NCBI GenBank assembly: GCA_032433765.1
Contig: JAVIAB010000160.1
Coordinates: forward strand, 33,996,202 to 34,060,201
Length of the DNA stretch: 64,000 nucleotides
From: Megaustenia siamemsis
Lineage: Eukaryota > Mollusca > Gastropoda > Stylommatophora > Ariophantidae
Direction of reading: 5' to 3'
This document shows positions 1 to 11,777 of the stretch, one piece after another. Positions within the stretch are counted from its first letter, which is position 1, and each line of letters begins with the position of its first letter. The notes beneath the pieces are model-generated. The model searched no databases, had not been told where the DNA came from, and saw only the letters and a program-made list of their open reading frames with translations. The position numbers and the translations under genes are program-made.

Positions 1-130
1 AGAGAAATGGTGAGATTTGATAAAATATCTTTGCAAGGATTGAGACTGCGAAAAAGAAAATTTCGAAACAGGGGAAGAGTATCTGAGCCTATGCCCCATG
101 GGTCATTTATGCCTATAAATAGATACTGTG
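1..130 (+). mobile_element. LINE-A 3' end, cut by the window edge
   Basis: The GAGATTTGATAAAATATCTTT segment and the following 3' tail resemble the end of LINE-A at 4290-4400 and 27110-27240. The body lies outside the window. Confidence 0.7.
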
Positions 131-719
131 AAATTGCCAAAATGTAAAAACAAAATTAACAGTGCTTGTGTAATTGTCTATTCTAAACCCCCCCCCCCCC
201 CACCCCTTTTTTTCTTATACACACCCTCTCTCTTTTTCTTCTCTCACACAAATGTGAAATAATCGGGCATGTCAGCTCCAATCTCATAATTCCCACCTAG
301 TGGCCTTGAGAACACACGCAGGCAAAACAAAGCTGTGGAAAAAAACTCAGTAACAAATTCCAGCAGGAGGAGCATGATACACCCTTACAGATGGGCCATC
401 CAAGAGAAAGCAAAATTTGATACAAATTTGCTAGGAAACAATTGTTTATCTTGTAAAACTACTTTTCTAAGAGAAACAGCTCTGACTACAAAAATCCACT
501 GCCTTGCAGAAAGGTACAGGAAAACCAATGACTAGGAATGCAGGCCCAAACAAATACATGCTGAAAGCGAGTGCACTGGATTGCAGGGTGAAAAACATAG
601 TGCAATACAAGTCACTAGACAACCAAAGAAGGCAAAATATAATTTATGTTTTTCCATTTTGTATATTTAATACAAATGGAAAAACATAAATTAATAATGG
701 AAATCCTTGAAACGAAGTC
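131..719. other. No gene seen
   Basis: AT-rich sequence with a C-run at about 189-203 and a CT-rich stretch to 245. A short inverted repeat (TTTATGTTTTTCCATTT ... AAATGGAAAAACATAAA) lies near 641-692. Confidence 0.6.
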
Positions 720-799
720 GAGAGGGGGATAGTGCGACTGGGTAAAGCACTATCTCCATATTCCGTGCCCAGGCAGAGTAGGCAAAGTGAAATGAGGAA

Positions 800-1290
800 G
801 AAATTATATCATGTCGATGCTCAGAAGTTGAAGACTAAGATGGCTAGAGCATGTTCAACGAATGGAAGAGAAGCGCATCCCTAAACAAATACTATATGGT
901 GAACTAACACACGGGAAAAGACAAATCGGCAGACCTAAACTATGATATAGAGATATCTGCAAATCATCTCTGAAAGACTTCTCCATCTGTGAAAATGACT
1001 TGCAACATCTGGCAAGTGATCGCACATCATGGAGAACATGTATAAGGAACGGTATAACAACTTTTGAGAGTGTGCTAAGACAAAACTTAGAAGAGAAAAG
1101 ACTGAAGAAAAAGGATGGTAAACCCTGTGGACCAGTGAGCCTGACCTGTTCATTATGTGACCGCGTGTGTTTGTCAAACATTGGTAGAATTAGCCACGAG
1201 AGAAGCTGTTTGGCAAAAACAATACCTAAAAAAAATACACAATAGCCTCCACTAGACCGTCTGACAAGACGAAAAGGGCCACACACATAT
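800..1290 (+). mobile_element. LINE-E 3' end with C-terminal Cys/His motif
   Basis: Broken frames give QRMEEKRIPKQILYGEL, GRPKL, KDFSICENDLQHLASDRTSWR, then CSLCDRVCLSNIGRISHERSC, a C-x2-C-x3-C...H-x3-C motif often found at the C-terminus of RTE-like LINE proteins. One stop interrupts near 944. Confidence 0.75.
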
Positions 1291-1299
1291 TTAATAGTT

Positions 1300-1560
1300 T
1301 AATATTACAATTCAAACAAGACAAATGCGATTTTTGGGCCATGTTATAAGACACAACAGCCACTAAAAGTAATCCTGGAGGGGAAAATACAAGGTAAAAG
1401 AGGCAGAGACAGACCAAGACTAACATGGACGAGTAACATCAAAAGATGGACAAATCAGCCTATGACAACCTGCACCATCAAAGCAAGAGACAGAGCAGAA
1501 TGGTGCTCCATGGTAGCCAACCTTTGTTGCGGAGAAGGCACTCGATGATGATGATGATAT
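1300..1560 (+). mobile_element. LINE-F 3' end
   Basis: Matches 57470-57715 base for base over long stretches, including the QTRQMRFLGHV-coding segment and the GATGATGATGATG tail. Confidence 0.78.
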
Positions 1561-1564
1561 TTAA

Positions 1565-1910
1565 TAGTAAAGATTGGTATAATAATTCCAAATGCTTCAG
1601 GAAAATGCATCATATACCATGTAATGATTTCAAGACAAGTGCAGAAATAAAAGAAATGACAAAACATCCAAGGAACCAAAGGGTAAAAGAAAAAGAGGCG
1701 GACCTAGAGAACCACTATAAAGAACACTGATGTGAGAGGAGGCAACAAGAGCAGGCATCAGGAAGATTGAATGACTTACCCAGAACAATGATGTGTTCCA
1801 AGATACAGTGTGGGTCTTGTGCAGGATCTGACACTTGATAGGAAAGATCGTCTGACATCAAGGCTCTATAATTTTTGCACTAAGTGCCAACTTCGGCTCG
1901 AAAAGACAAA
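1565..1910 (+). mobile_element. Decayed LINE-A-like fragment
   Basis: Broken reading frames still give DFKTSAEIKEMTKHP and a GK(R)RGGP-like run, as in the C-terminal region of LINE-A, and it ends near a CTCGAAAAG tail motif. Confidence 0.55.
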
Positions 1911-2508
1911 CACTATATTGATAATTAATAACTCTTTTTTCATTATTTTAATTGGTTTTGTTTATTAAAAATAAATAATAATTTCTTCAATATTTTAATG
2001 GATTTTTTCAATTTTTTTTTTTTACAGAACCGGTATCAAGCAATTAATTCTTGTTGGAGCATCTATTGATAATTGTTTTCAGTTTATCTTCAATTTAAAC
2101 TATTATGTATTTATTTCCAAATGTATGTAGTACTTTTTGTTTGTTTGTTAAAGTAGAAATATTTTACGTGTAGAAATATTTGTGCTTGGATAGCAAGTTA
2201 TATGTATCTCATTTTATATTAGCCTATTAAATATGGTTTGACACAGAAACATAAACTATGTTATTATCTCAGTTTTTGTGTTGTTGATTAATTTCTCCAG
2301 TAACAAAATACCAACACATTACATGACATTGAACTAAGAGTAAGAATGCACAGACTGGTGAATCAGTAAAGAATTACTTATAGATATTTAAGGCAATGAA
2401 CAAACACTATAAAATTCACTTTTTTATGTGATGAATTAAGCATTTTCTTTTCTTTATCGATCACCCGGAAATGATATTTATTGCATTGCTTGCTTGCATC
2501 ATTGTTTA
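1911..2508. other. No gene seen
   Basis: AT-rich, T-runs at 2010-2022, nothing recognisable. Confidence 0.6.
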
Positions 2509-2509
2509 T

Positions 2510-2725
2510 AAATGAAGCTGCAATATTTACAATATAAGGCCCGACACGTTGGACTTTTTCCATGTATATTTTGGGAATGGGTATACCTTCTTTCTTTGAT
2601 CCCTACTCATTTTTACAGGCTTAGTAGACTATTTCTGGAATCACAATGTTGGTGGAATAGAGTCTTGATCAACTTTGATTTATTATCACCTGCAGTCAGC
2701 TATGAACTGCTTATAAGCTCATGTA
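2510..2725 (+). repeat. Dispersed ~210-bp repeat
   Basis: Shares segments such as GTGGAATAGAGTCTTGATCA and GCAGTCAGCTATGA with 9240-9425, 43150-43280, 44090-44300 and 60940-61030. Nature unknown. Confidence 0.55.
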
Positions 2726-2733
2726 CGTGTCTG

Positions 2734-2990
2734 TAAAAAAAATTAAGCACCCCGTCATACCATGTGGCGTGTAGGGAATATTTGTTAGTGACCATAGTTT
2801 TTACAGACCTTTGGCACATGATTTTTGGGGTAATGTGGTCGGTATTACGCCCGTGCTGCTTTACTTTCCCAGAAAAAAAAATCAGGTACCCATTTAAGTC
2901 TGGGTGAACCCGGAAGCCGTTGGTTGGGATCGAACCCTACCCCTTGTCCTTTGTATTCCTGTTCACTAATTAATGAGCTATCTCTGCTCC
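2734..2990 (-). mobile_element. SINE-A (tRNA-derived)
   Basis: The minus strand begins with a tRNA-like head (A box like GATAGCTCA, B box GGTTCGATCCC). A family-specific body follows (ATTTAAGGCTGGG reverse segment, TGGGGTAATGTGG) and it ends TACTTTACTT-like. A 14-bp imperfect TSD CATGTACGTGTCTG lies at 2720-2733 and 2991-3004. Confidence 0.9.
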
Positions 2991-3004
2991 CATGTACATG
3001 TCTG

Positions 3005-3559
3005 GATCATCATATATTCATCATTATCAGTTTTGTCAATCTGTAGATTGATGTTGAAGTTGCAAGATTATATCTTTCTTGAGTATCATTTAATATACTA
3101 TATATACTTACAATTTATGCATCCCCACCAAATCCCTTTTTACTTATCCTGTCCACCACATATGCTTTTATAGGAAGCTGCAGTTTTCTATTCTGAGCCA
3201 CTGGCAATTGTTTTATTTTTTTGTTTCAAATCTGGATTTCTGTGATATTGTCTCCTTGAGTCTTGTACGTTTTTTTAGCCCCAAAACCAGCTCATCAACT
3301 GTTACAGGCACATATTAGTATCAGGATAAGTTCCTTTCTCATGAGATTACCAAACCAATTTTTTTGTTGGTTTATTTGCATGTATGATGTGAGGTTGTTT
3401 CCTGGAATTTTTGTTACATTTTTAAATCTTTCTGTTCTAGTGATCTTAATGGTGCATTTTAAAATATTAAGTATCAATGAACATTTACAAATATTCTGTA
3501 TACATTAACATGATTCTTTAAATGAAACCTTTTATTAGTTTATTTTTGTTTTTCTTTGT
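3005..3559. other. No gene seen
   Basis: AT-rich intergenic sequence. Short ORFs show no family resemblance. Confidence 0.6.
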
Positions 3560-3657
3560 GGCTAACAGAATATCACTATTAAGAGGTGGCTAACAATATC
3601 CACTATTAAGAAGTGGCTAACAGAATATCCATTATTAAGAAGTGGTTAACAGAATAT
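3560..3657. repeat. 29-bp minisatellite, left part
   Basis: Units of GTGGCTAACAGAATATCCAC plus TATTAAGAA, about three and a half copies, stopping where LINE-A begins. Confidence 0.85.
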
Positions 3658-4430
3658 GTTATGCAGGAAAACACAACTGAGCTATCATCAATAGCCAGCA
3701 AAATTGTGCTTGAGATCAATCATGAAAAGCTTAATTTCAACAGAGGACATACGTGGAAAACAAACCAATGGAAGAGATCGATCACTTTATCTGTCTTGGA
3801 AGTCACATTGATCGAGAAGGGGATACAAGTAAAGAAATTAGAATCAGAATAGCTAAAGCAGCAATGTCTTTCAGAAGCCTTGAAAAGTTGTGGAAATCAA
3901 AACTCATCAGCACAAGCACAAAACTTAGACTGTTCAAATCAAACATACTATCAACCCTTATGTATGCATGTCAGAGCTGGAAAACAACAAGAGACATAGA
4001 AACAAAGTAAAATAAATAATTGTGGAAGGAAATTAAAACAAATGAGGAAATTAGAGAAATCGCCAGTCAACCACTAATATCTTCAGTAATCAAGAAAAGA
4101 CAATGGACATATGTTGGACATGTGATGAGATAATAACTGAATAACAAAGCAAGCCCTCATGTGGGAAACAACAGGTAAGAGGAAAAGAGGCTGACTCAGA
4201 GAGACACTGAGAAGAACATTGATCAGAGAGGCAAGAGCAGCAAGAATCGGCTCCCTCAATGAGATAGAGTTGCTTGCACAGAACAGAGACAAATGGCAAG
4301 ATTTGATAAAATATCTTTACAAGGATTGAAAACTGCTAGAACAAAAATTTAGATAAGAGTAAGAGTATCTGTGTCTTTGCTCGCTACAGCTCGAAAGGTC
4401 AATAGACATGTAGGTAGGTAGGCAGGCAAC
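3658..4430 (+). mobile_element. LINE-A 3' fragment with decayed RT C-terminus
   Basis: Encodes a near copy of the thumb region of 27097-28350 (MEEIDHFICLGSHIDREGD onward), but with frameshifts and a stop near 4008. It ends with the LINE-A 3' sequence and a short GTAG-type tail. It interrupts the 29-bp minisatellite. Confidence 0.85.
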
Positions 4431-4687
4431 AGAATATAAACTATTAAGAAGTGGCTAACAGCATAAATGGCTAAGAGTATCCACTATTAAGAAATGGCTA
4501 ACAGAATATCCACTATTATGTGGCTAAAAATAACCTATAATAAGAAATGACTAACAGAATATAAAGTATTATTAGGTGGCTAAAATTAACCTTTAATAAG
4601 AAGTGGCTAACAAAATAGCCACTTTTAAATAATGACTAACAGAATAAATTGATAACAGAATATCCACTATTAAGAAGTGGCTAACAA
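4428..4687. repeat. 29-bp minisatellite, middle part
   Basis: About nine diverged copies of the same unit between LINE-A and LINE-B. Confidence 0.85.
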
Positions 4688-5545
4688 TCATCATCATCAT
4701 GTGCCATACCAGTTGGCGTAGGCGATCATGTCCTTTCACAATCTTCTATCTACAGTGCATTGTATCAGTTCTGTTGTTGGCTGTTTTCCATGCCATGACA
4801 CCAAGTTATCCAGTATTTTCTCTCTTTGTCATCTGCGATCTCTCTTTCCTTTTATTTTGCCAGTTGTAACCAAGTATTCCAACTTTTCTCTTCTCACGAT
4901 GTGCCTGAAAAAGGATGTTTTTGCTTCTTTCTGATGTTTTTTAAGAGCTCCCTTTTAGTATTGGCCTCTTTGAGAATTTCTTCATTGGTCTTTTTAGCTG
5001 TCCAGGGAACTTTCAACATTATTCTGTGAAATCCCATCTCTGTGGCTTCTAACTGTCTTTTCATTTGTTTGTCTACTGTCCATGGTTCGCTTCCATAAGT
5101 CAGAATTGGTTCTATATAGCACAGATGAACTCTTTTTCTCGCTTCTATCGACATAGACCAGTTGCATAAGATATTTTTCATTTTCTGAATTGCTCTTTTG
5201 GTCTGAGCTATTCTGCTTTTTTACTTCTGTGGTGCGTCTTTCATCTGATGTTATTATTGTGCCCAAGTATTTGACACATTGCACTTGTTTCAAATTTGTC
5301 CTCTTTATTTTTATGCTGCATGATGGTGATGATTGTTTCTTTGATATTACCATTCCTTCTGTTTTTTTACTATTCAGACTGAGACCCTTTTTGTTGCTTT
5401 CTTCCACTGTTATATCTATCATTTCATGCAGTTCATTCTCTGTCTCTGCTATTAAGACTGTGTCATCCACATATCGCAAATTATTTATGTTACCATTGAC
5501 TTCAATTCCTTTTTTGTCTACTATTATCTCATAATATTCTCATTG
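4688..5545 (-). mobile_element. LINE-B 3' fragment with YVDD reverse transcriptase
   Basis: The minus strand reads MRYVDDTVLIAETENELHEM, then KYLGTIITSD and LTYGSEPWTVDKQ in a second frame after a frameshift near 5210-5240. YVDD is the RT active site. The 3' end is ATGATGATG repeats. It interrupts the 29-bp minisatellite. Confidence 0.87.
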
Positions 5546-5585
5546 ATCTCATAATAATATAAAGTGAAAACAAATCGGCGACAGA

Positions 5586-5645
5586 ACACAGGCTAACAAT
5601 ACCCACTGTTAAGAAGTGGCTAACAAAATATCCACAGCTGAGAAA
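5586..5645. repeat. 29-bp minisatellite, right part
   Basis: Two copies (GGCTAACAATACCCACTG, AAGTGGCTAACAAAATATCC) directly after the LINE-B 5' border. Confidence 0.75.
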
Positions 5646-5804
5646 AGTACATAATTTGTGATTTAGGAGGGGAGGAAATATTAAATAGGGCACATGAAAG
5701 TCTTTGAAATGTTTTGGTTAAAGAAAATCAGCATTGGGCTTTTAAGTGACACCAGCCTTGAATAAATGGATGTTTATCCATATGTGTATCTCTCTCTTTG
5801 CTGT

Positions 5805-5930
5805 TAAGATCATCATCACTGCACACTGCATGAGTCCATAGGTGCTCTGATATCCCCCTCAAGAGAATCCTGGGCCATGTGCACAAACTCTGTAGTACGA
5901 CTGGGATCCACATTGTAGGTTGCTTTCTGC
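5805..5930 (-). mobile_element. Divergent LINE-I 3' fragment
   Basis: Minus-strand translation gives RGISEHLWTHAVCSDDD, matching RGSEHLWTCSECNDDD at the end of LINE-I. It is old or from a sister family. Confidence 0.6.
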
Positions 5931-5939
5931 TAACAATTT

Positions 5940-6245
5940 TTTGCTTGGGCAGCGGCCATATTTATGGTCTATTCTTTTCAACTTTAACTGCCAAGGGTTC
6001 TTTAACATGTGTGAGTGCACATGGGACCTGCTTATTGCTTTTATCCGAGAGGGATCATGACATTGCCTCTTGCTCCCAAGAGATCAGGGGAGGGTAATAT
6101 CATTAAAAAAACTATAGATTAATTTTTTTCTATTTTCGAAAAATCACCACCCCTTGTAGTGAGCTTTGAACATGGGTCCTTCCTGTTCCGAGGCCGATGT
6201 AGTACGTCTAAGCTCCCACCCCACACAATATGAGTATAACTGTGC
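5940..6245 (-). mobile_element. SINE-B, diverged
   Basis: Reverse complement of the SINE-B tail (TTCTTTAACATGTGTGAGTGC) at the left and of a tRNA-like head (GGAGCTTAGACGTA, GTTCAAAGCTC) at 6165-6240. Confidence 0.65.
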
Positions 6246-8105
6246 ACTTATATTTTTAATGATAAAACATCTCATTTGAATACAACAATTGAATATAACA
6301 ATTTCATCTTGTTAGAGTTTTCTCAATTTGCAAAGAATTAAAAAAATAATATGTACTTTTAAGCCTTTACAAGGCACTTGTAAGAAGATTACAGACCATT
6401 TGTGCAACATTCCTGTGTTTTTTTAAAAAGATAATCTATAATTCTTCTACAAAATTTGTATGAAAATAACTGTTATGCAGTTTTATAAAATATGCATTGT
6501 TGTGCTGGAAAGTAAGTACGCCTTGAATTACTCGTATTTTAAAAGAGGGAATTATCTGAGGTGTATTTTTTTATGATTAACATGTTAATAAATTTATTAA
6601 TATATCATATTGTTAAACTATAATAAAAGTATTACAGTTTTATCACCCAAGTATTGAGGTGTATGGTTTTTTTTTTTTTGGTCTGGTGTATAGGTTTACA
6701 TTAAAGGATGCAGAAAGTATAGGATACAATATTTAATTAACCACAGGTAAAAATGTATATAACATCGTCAGCAGGTGCCATGCCATCCCCATGGACTAAT
6801 GATGTTGATATGCTTTCAAATATACATGTCACTTTTCATTGGTGTTTCTTATCACTTCTGGTGTTGAACTCTTTGCATGCCAGAGTTTTAAACTATCCAG
6901 AACTTATATCTTTGTGTTCGTCAGCCTCTCTTTCCTTCTACTTTTCCTGTTACAATATTCTAAAGTTTTCCTCTGCTCGTTATAATTATAACATTATAAA
7001 AGCAGGTCTTGAGTAATAAAACAATGTTATAAACATTGAATAATATTTTCTATTAAATAATTTTCTATAATCAGTGCATTTAGTCTAATGTAATCTTGCA
7101 ACAGATGTAAAATTCACACAGATTAATATATTTTCACAAATTGTAAATACCTGTAGATCATAATTGGTAATACTTTCATTAAGTTTGCTTGTATTTATGT
7201 GAGAGTGATGTATGATGGGCAACGGAACATTCTTAAATGTATCAGACATTATAAAAGGTATGTTTTGTTGCAGTTACTCTGATAAAAAAAACTGGCCACC
7301 ATTGAGAGGGAAATAAACCTGGTTTTGAACTGATGATACAGAGCTAGACTTTAGACTTTGGGCTTTAGAATGGAATGGCTCAATGCAGGTGGGGTTTGGC
7401 ATATCTACTCAGTTCCCATTCCTGCAACCAACGAAGTGTTCGTCCTGATTATTCATACTGTTCTAGTGAATGTGTTGCGTTTTTGAAAAAGGCACACAGG
7501 CAATGATACACACTTCCATGTCACTGTAGCGGCATCATGACTTTCATGTGCCCGCACAAACTCTGTGTAAACCCAGTCAGAATGTGTCTAAGATAGACTA
7601 TGAGCAATGATTTGAATATGATAGGAATACTCTTTACCAGGTATTGGATTTAATAGATGTCACTAGTTAAGAGTTTCCTGTTATTTTTTTTCATCCACTA
7701 CTGGCATCAGAACAGCTTATCTGTTACTGATGTTTTGATGCTGAATTACATCTTACACCTGTACCTCTTAGATATTGAATCAAATTGGTCACATCATTCG
7801 GGACAACTAGCCAATGAGCGACATAACACTTTATGATATTGTTACCGATTCTTTGACGCTGCTTCATATCTCATACATGTACCTTTTAGTTATTTAATTT
7901 GTTAGTTCGATGGCTTGGTAGTGAACTGAACCTGTTTACTACAGTTTAATGATCTCTAGTCAATCAAGTTGAAAAAGAATGGGCACCTGGCTCGATGATC
8001 ATATTACCATGGAAGAGGATTCTCTTTTTTTTTTAGATAAGGAGATTAAGCAGCTGCCAGGTTACCTACCATTGTATTGATGTTGAAGAACAAAACAAGA
8101 GAGCC
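6246..8105. other. No gene seen
   Basis: AT-rich. The only structure noticed is a diverged internal duplication around 7715-7780 and 7835-7900 (GATGTTTTGATGCTG / GATTCTTTGACGCTG, then ATGTACC/CTGTACCT). Confidence 0.55.
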
Positions 8106-8612
8106 TCCTCAAGCCATTTGGTGTATAGGGAATATGGTGTCTGTGTCCATCTTAAAAAATAGACTTTTGGTACATGATTTTTGAGGTAATATGGTTGGTA
8201 TTATGCTCTGTCGCTTTCCTTTCCCAGAAAAATTTGATACCCATTTAAGGCTGGGGAGCCATGATAGCTCAAGGGTTAGTTATCTGGACTACTAAAGATA
8301 AGAGGTTGGGTTCGATTCTGATCGATGGCTTCCATGTTCACCCAGCATTAAATGGGTACTGGATTTTTTTTTCTGGGAAAGTAAAACGACACGGTCATAA
8401 TACTGACCACATTACCCCAAAAATCATGTGCCGAAGGTCTATTAAAAATATGGACACTAACACCATATTTCCTATATGCCACGTGATGGGGTGGGGCTCT
8501 TCACTATACTTAACTTTTACATTTAAGGCTGGGTGAACCTGGAGGCTGTAAGTCGGGATCAAATCTAGTCTCTTGTCCTTACTAGTCCAGTTTACTAAGC
8601 ACTGAGGCTGCC
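8106..8612 (-). mobile_element. SINE-A (outer copy), split by another SINE-A
   Basis: The minus-strand copy is present as 8106-8254 (body and 3' end) and 8521-8612 (tRNA head). The gap is an inserted plus-strand SINE-A. Confidence 0.88.
8255..8520 (+). mobile_element. SINE-A inserted inside an older SINE-A
   Basis: Full-length, with GATAGCTCA and GGGTTCGATTC boxes. A 13-bp TSD ATTTAAGGCTGGG at 8242-8254 and 8521-8533 is itself a conserved piece of the target SINE. Confidence 0.9.
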
Positions 8613-8801
8613 AACATGTAATGATGCTAGTTATTAAATGAGTAATTGTTGTGGATGTTTTCTTTTGCAATCAACTGGTATTCACATAGTTCCTCTCCAT
8701 GTTTATTTTCATTGTATGTTTATTTTGTGTATGATCTATATATGTGAGTTTTTCATATGTGATCTATAATTTGTGAATATTTTATGTATGGTATAATGTA
8801 T

Positions 8802-9060
8802 AAGAAAGAAAGTAAAGAGCCCTGTCACACCAAGTGGCATGTAGGGAATGTAGTGTTAGTGACCATAAATTTTATAGTCCTTCGGCACATAATTTTTGGG
8901 GTAATGTAGTTTGTATAATGCCAGTGCCACTTTACTTTCCCAGAAAAAAATCCAGTACCCATTTAAGGTTGGGTGAATCTGGAAGCCGTCGATCAGGATC
9001 GAACGACTTCTTGTCTTTTGTAGTCCACTTCACTAACCACTGAACTATCGCGGCTCCATC
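8802..9060 (-). mobile_element. SINE-A
   Basis: Minus-strand full-length copy, head at 9056. TSD TATAATGTAT at 8792-8801 and 9061-9070. Confidence 0.88.
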
Positions 9061-9239
9061 TATAATGTATGGGTGTTATATATTTTATGCATAACATGTA
9101 TGGCGTCCTTTTCTTATAGGTATTTTATGTTTGTTTTCTTTCTTTGTCATCTGCTGCAATTACCCAATGACTTCTCTTATTTGTTGTCTGCTTTAGGTGT
9201 AAGCACCTAAATAAGCACCGATGCCTTAGTTTGCAACAA

Positions 9240-9425
9240 GTTGCAATATTTGTACCTTTCAACCCGACATATCCATCCTCATCATAGTATTTTTAAGTAC
9301 TAAATTGCTTTCTCTCTTTGATTCCTAACTTCTTGGCCAGAATGGTTAATCTATTTCCATGGGCACAGCTGTGAGGTGGAGTAAGGTTTGGATTAGCACT
9401 GCAGTCATCTGTAAGTCACTGTTTA
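9240..9425 (+). repeat. Dispersed ~210-bp repeat, diverged copy
   Basis: Aligns along its length with 2510-2725 (CCGACATATCC, TTTGATTCCTA, GGTGGAGTAAGG, CTGCAGTCATCT). Confidence 0.45.
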
Positions 9426-9979
9426 TTTTCCCAAACCAGGTCTGTGTTTTGTCTAATCACTTCTTAGTTTTCAAAGTTTAACATGTTTTAATGTTGTTGC
9501 TGTGTGCGTGAATTGAAGTTTGTGTGTAGTTTTTATTTTCCACTTCAAAATAACCAATTGATGACATTTTCTCAACATGTGAATTACTTTGATGTTTTAT
9601 GAGAGTATTTATATTGCAGTATCTGTCGTTTTTATTTCCCCTAAATATCCATACGATGATAAATGTGCAATATCCTGCCAGTGCTTTATATTTCAGTATA
9701 TGCAGTTTTTTTTTACTAAATAAACACACAGTGGTTATGTGTGCACGGCTAGTGACCAATATGGAAACGAGGAATTACTCTAATGATAATGCAACATACT
9801 AAGCTTACCATATTGGAAGAGGTTATGATGGGGGCTTAGATCTTGTAGAAAACTAAAGGTAAAGAGTATCAATGAATCAGTTATCACCACTCTTACACTG
9901 TGAGCTTCACTAGCAGCTAAATGTTTAATGAACTCAATATGCTACAAGACCTACCAACCACTGACTGCTTGTTGGTCTA
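9426..9979. other. No gene seen
   Basis: Two half-similar stretches (TTTTTATTTCC ... near 9530 and 9630) but no element identified. Confidence 0.5.
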
Positions 9980-10595
9980 TTCTGCTTCTTTCCTTTCTTA
10001 TTTGTCTTACAGCACCTAGGGGAGAGATATAATTTGTGGTCTTTTGCTCTTCTTGTCACCTCTGCTTCTCTTATGTTTACTAGTGTTTCTAATATTCCGT
10101 CAGTCCTTCTTTTTCATGGTCGACCTTTGGGACTGGTGTTCTCGCAACATTTATTGTAGCTTGTTGGTTTGTGATCTTTCTGCCTTGTCATGTGGCCAAA
10201 CCATTTCATCTGTTGTTTCTTTATATGTTCTATTGGGTGGGTGTGTTGGGGGGGGGGGGGGCTGTGTTATTCCTAGCTTTTTTCTGTTCTTCATTTCTGA
10301 TCTTATCTCTCAGGTTGTATCCTGTCATTCGTCTAACACATTTAATCTCAGTAGAGGTTAATTTTCTTATCGGTCTTGTATCTAGGGTCGAGGACTGGCA
10401 TTGGCAGCACAACGTTCTTGATGACGATTGTATTGTAGAGTGTCCATTGTGCCTCTTAGAGTTATTTCCTTATTGGACAATAGTAGTGATAGCTGTCCAA
10501 TGATTTGACAAGCTTTATTGCAGCTTGAGTCTATTCCTACTGTTTGCATATTGTCATTAGACTTCCTAGGTATTTTAAAGTTGGTCTATGGTTAA
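9980..10595 (-). mobile_element. LINE-C 3' fragment
   Basis: Minus-strand residues CQCQSSTLDTRPIRK, CVRRMTGYNLRDKIRNEE and the GRPRK-like end match the copy at 50775-51260. It has frameshifts, and a run of twelve or more G at about 10249-10260. Confidence 0.75.
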
Positions 10596-10920
10596 GGAAA
10601 ATAAGAAAGAGAAGAATGAGAATATAATGTAGCTTGAATTATTGTTTTTGTTCATTACATTTGTTGTTGCTTTTTTTTCTTTTTCATAATCTCACTACAT
10701 TAATATGTGTATACATTTTAAAAATGAAAAAGTGGTAATAAAATGTCTTATATGCTAATGGTCCCACTATCTGTGTTCTTGTTGGATACTGAGACTTTTG
10801 CTAAAAGATGTACAGAACAACATACTCGTACATTTATGATATCGGTTTCAGTATGTCTTTTTTTGTTCATAATGACATTTCGTACATACATTCATTGAAA
10901 AGAATTCTATTGTATGAAAT

Positions 10921-11035
10921 TATGATGTACTGAGTTATGTAGTAATTAGGTGTACTGTTAGCTTGTAGAATTATAATCAGATGTACTGTTTGTAGAATTA
11001 TATTTGAGTGTACTGTTAGTAAAATTATATAATTA
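10921..11035. repeat. Short degenerate tandem repeat
   Basis: Three diverged units beginning GTACTGTT(A/T)G and ending AGAATTATA. Confidence 0.5.
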
Positions 11036-11224
11036 TTATATGACCTTCATTAATAATGGGTTTACCGGTATTGATCATAATTATGGAACTGTGTACTTTA
11101 TAGCCAGCTGTATATTGTGTTATGCAGGTAAACTATAAAAGTGACTTTAATCAATAATAATTTTATAATATTTATAAAATTTTAATAATAATTAATAATT
11201 TTTTTTTAAAAAGTGTGTTAAAAT

Positions 11225-11470
11225 GAAATTAAAATACTATGGCCAAGACAAAAGACACACAGCGGGCTGGAAAGAACAATAAAGGAAGGCATGGTTCATG
11301 GGTAACATGTCAGGGGCAGACCAAGAAGAAGGTGGTTTCATGACACCAAGGAAACCTTGAACATGACAACAGAAGAAGTGGGAGATCTGGCTAGAGACAG
11401 AGATTCTTTCAGACGGGCTGTAGTAAATTGTTCTGCAAAATACATGCGGCCTGATAATGATGGTGTCAAA
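11225..11470 (+). mobile_element. Old LINE C-terminal remnant
   Basis: Reads GRPRRRWFHDTKETLNMTTEEVGDLARDRDSFRRAVVNC, the usual RGRP-x-RRW ... A-x-DR-x-x-(W/F)R end of LINE proteins. Family not resolved. Confidence 0.6.
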
Positions 11471-11745
11471 TTGCCAACATATCCCCCCCGTGAATAATTA
11501 TAATAAAACATAAAGTATTTTTAAAAACTCAGTTTCTTAATTAAAAATAGCCAGTTAAACTTTAATTATGGGGCTAAATCAAGAGGCCCTTGCTGGTCAT
11601 CGTTATTCATAGTACAAAACTTAAGAAAAGAAAGTAATAGGCAACACACACAAATTTAAAAAAAAAAAACATCTTCATGTCATTGGATACCTTTTATTTT
11701 CCGTCTTTTGTTGTGCTTGTATACTAAGAATAATTCCAACAAATA

Positions 11746-11777
<32 letters not shown>

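Noticed and set aside
335..689. Two short ORFs near the window start
   Set aside because: No family resemblance, non-ATG starts likely, AT-rich surroundings.
10044..10503. Hydrophobic ORFs suggesting membrane proteins
   Set aside because: Antisense reading of LINE-C coding sequence. The same artefact appears at 42527-42841, 50766-51059 and 54766-55059.
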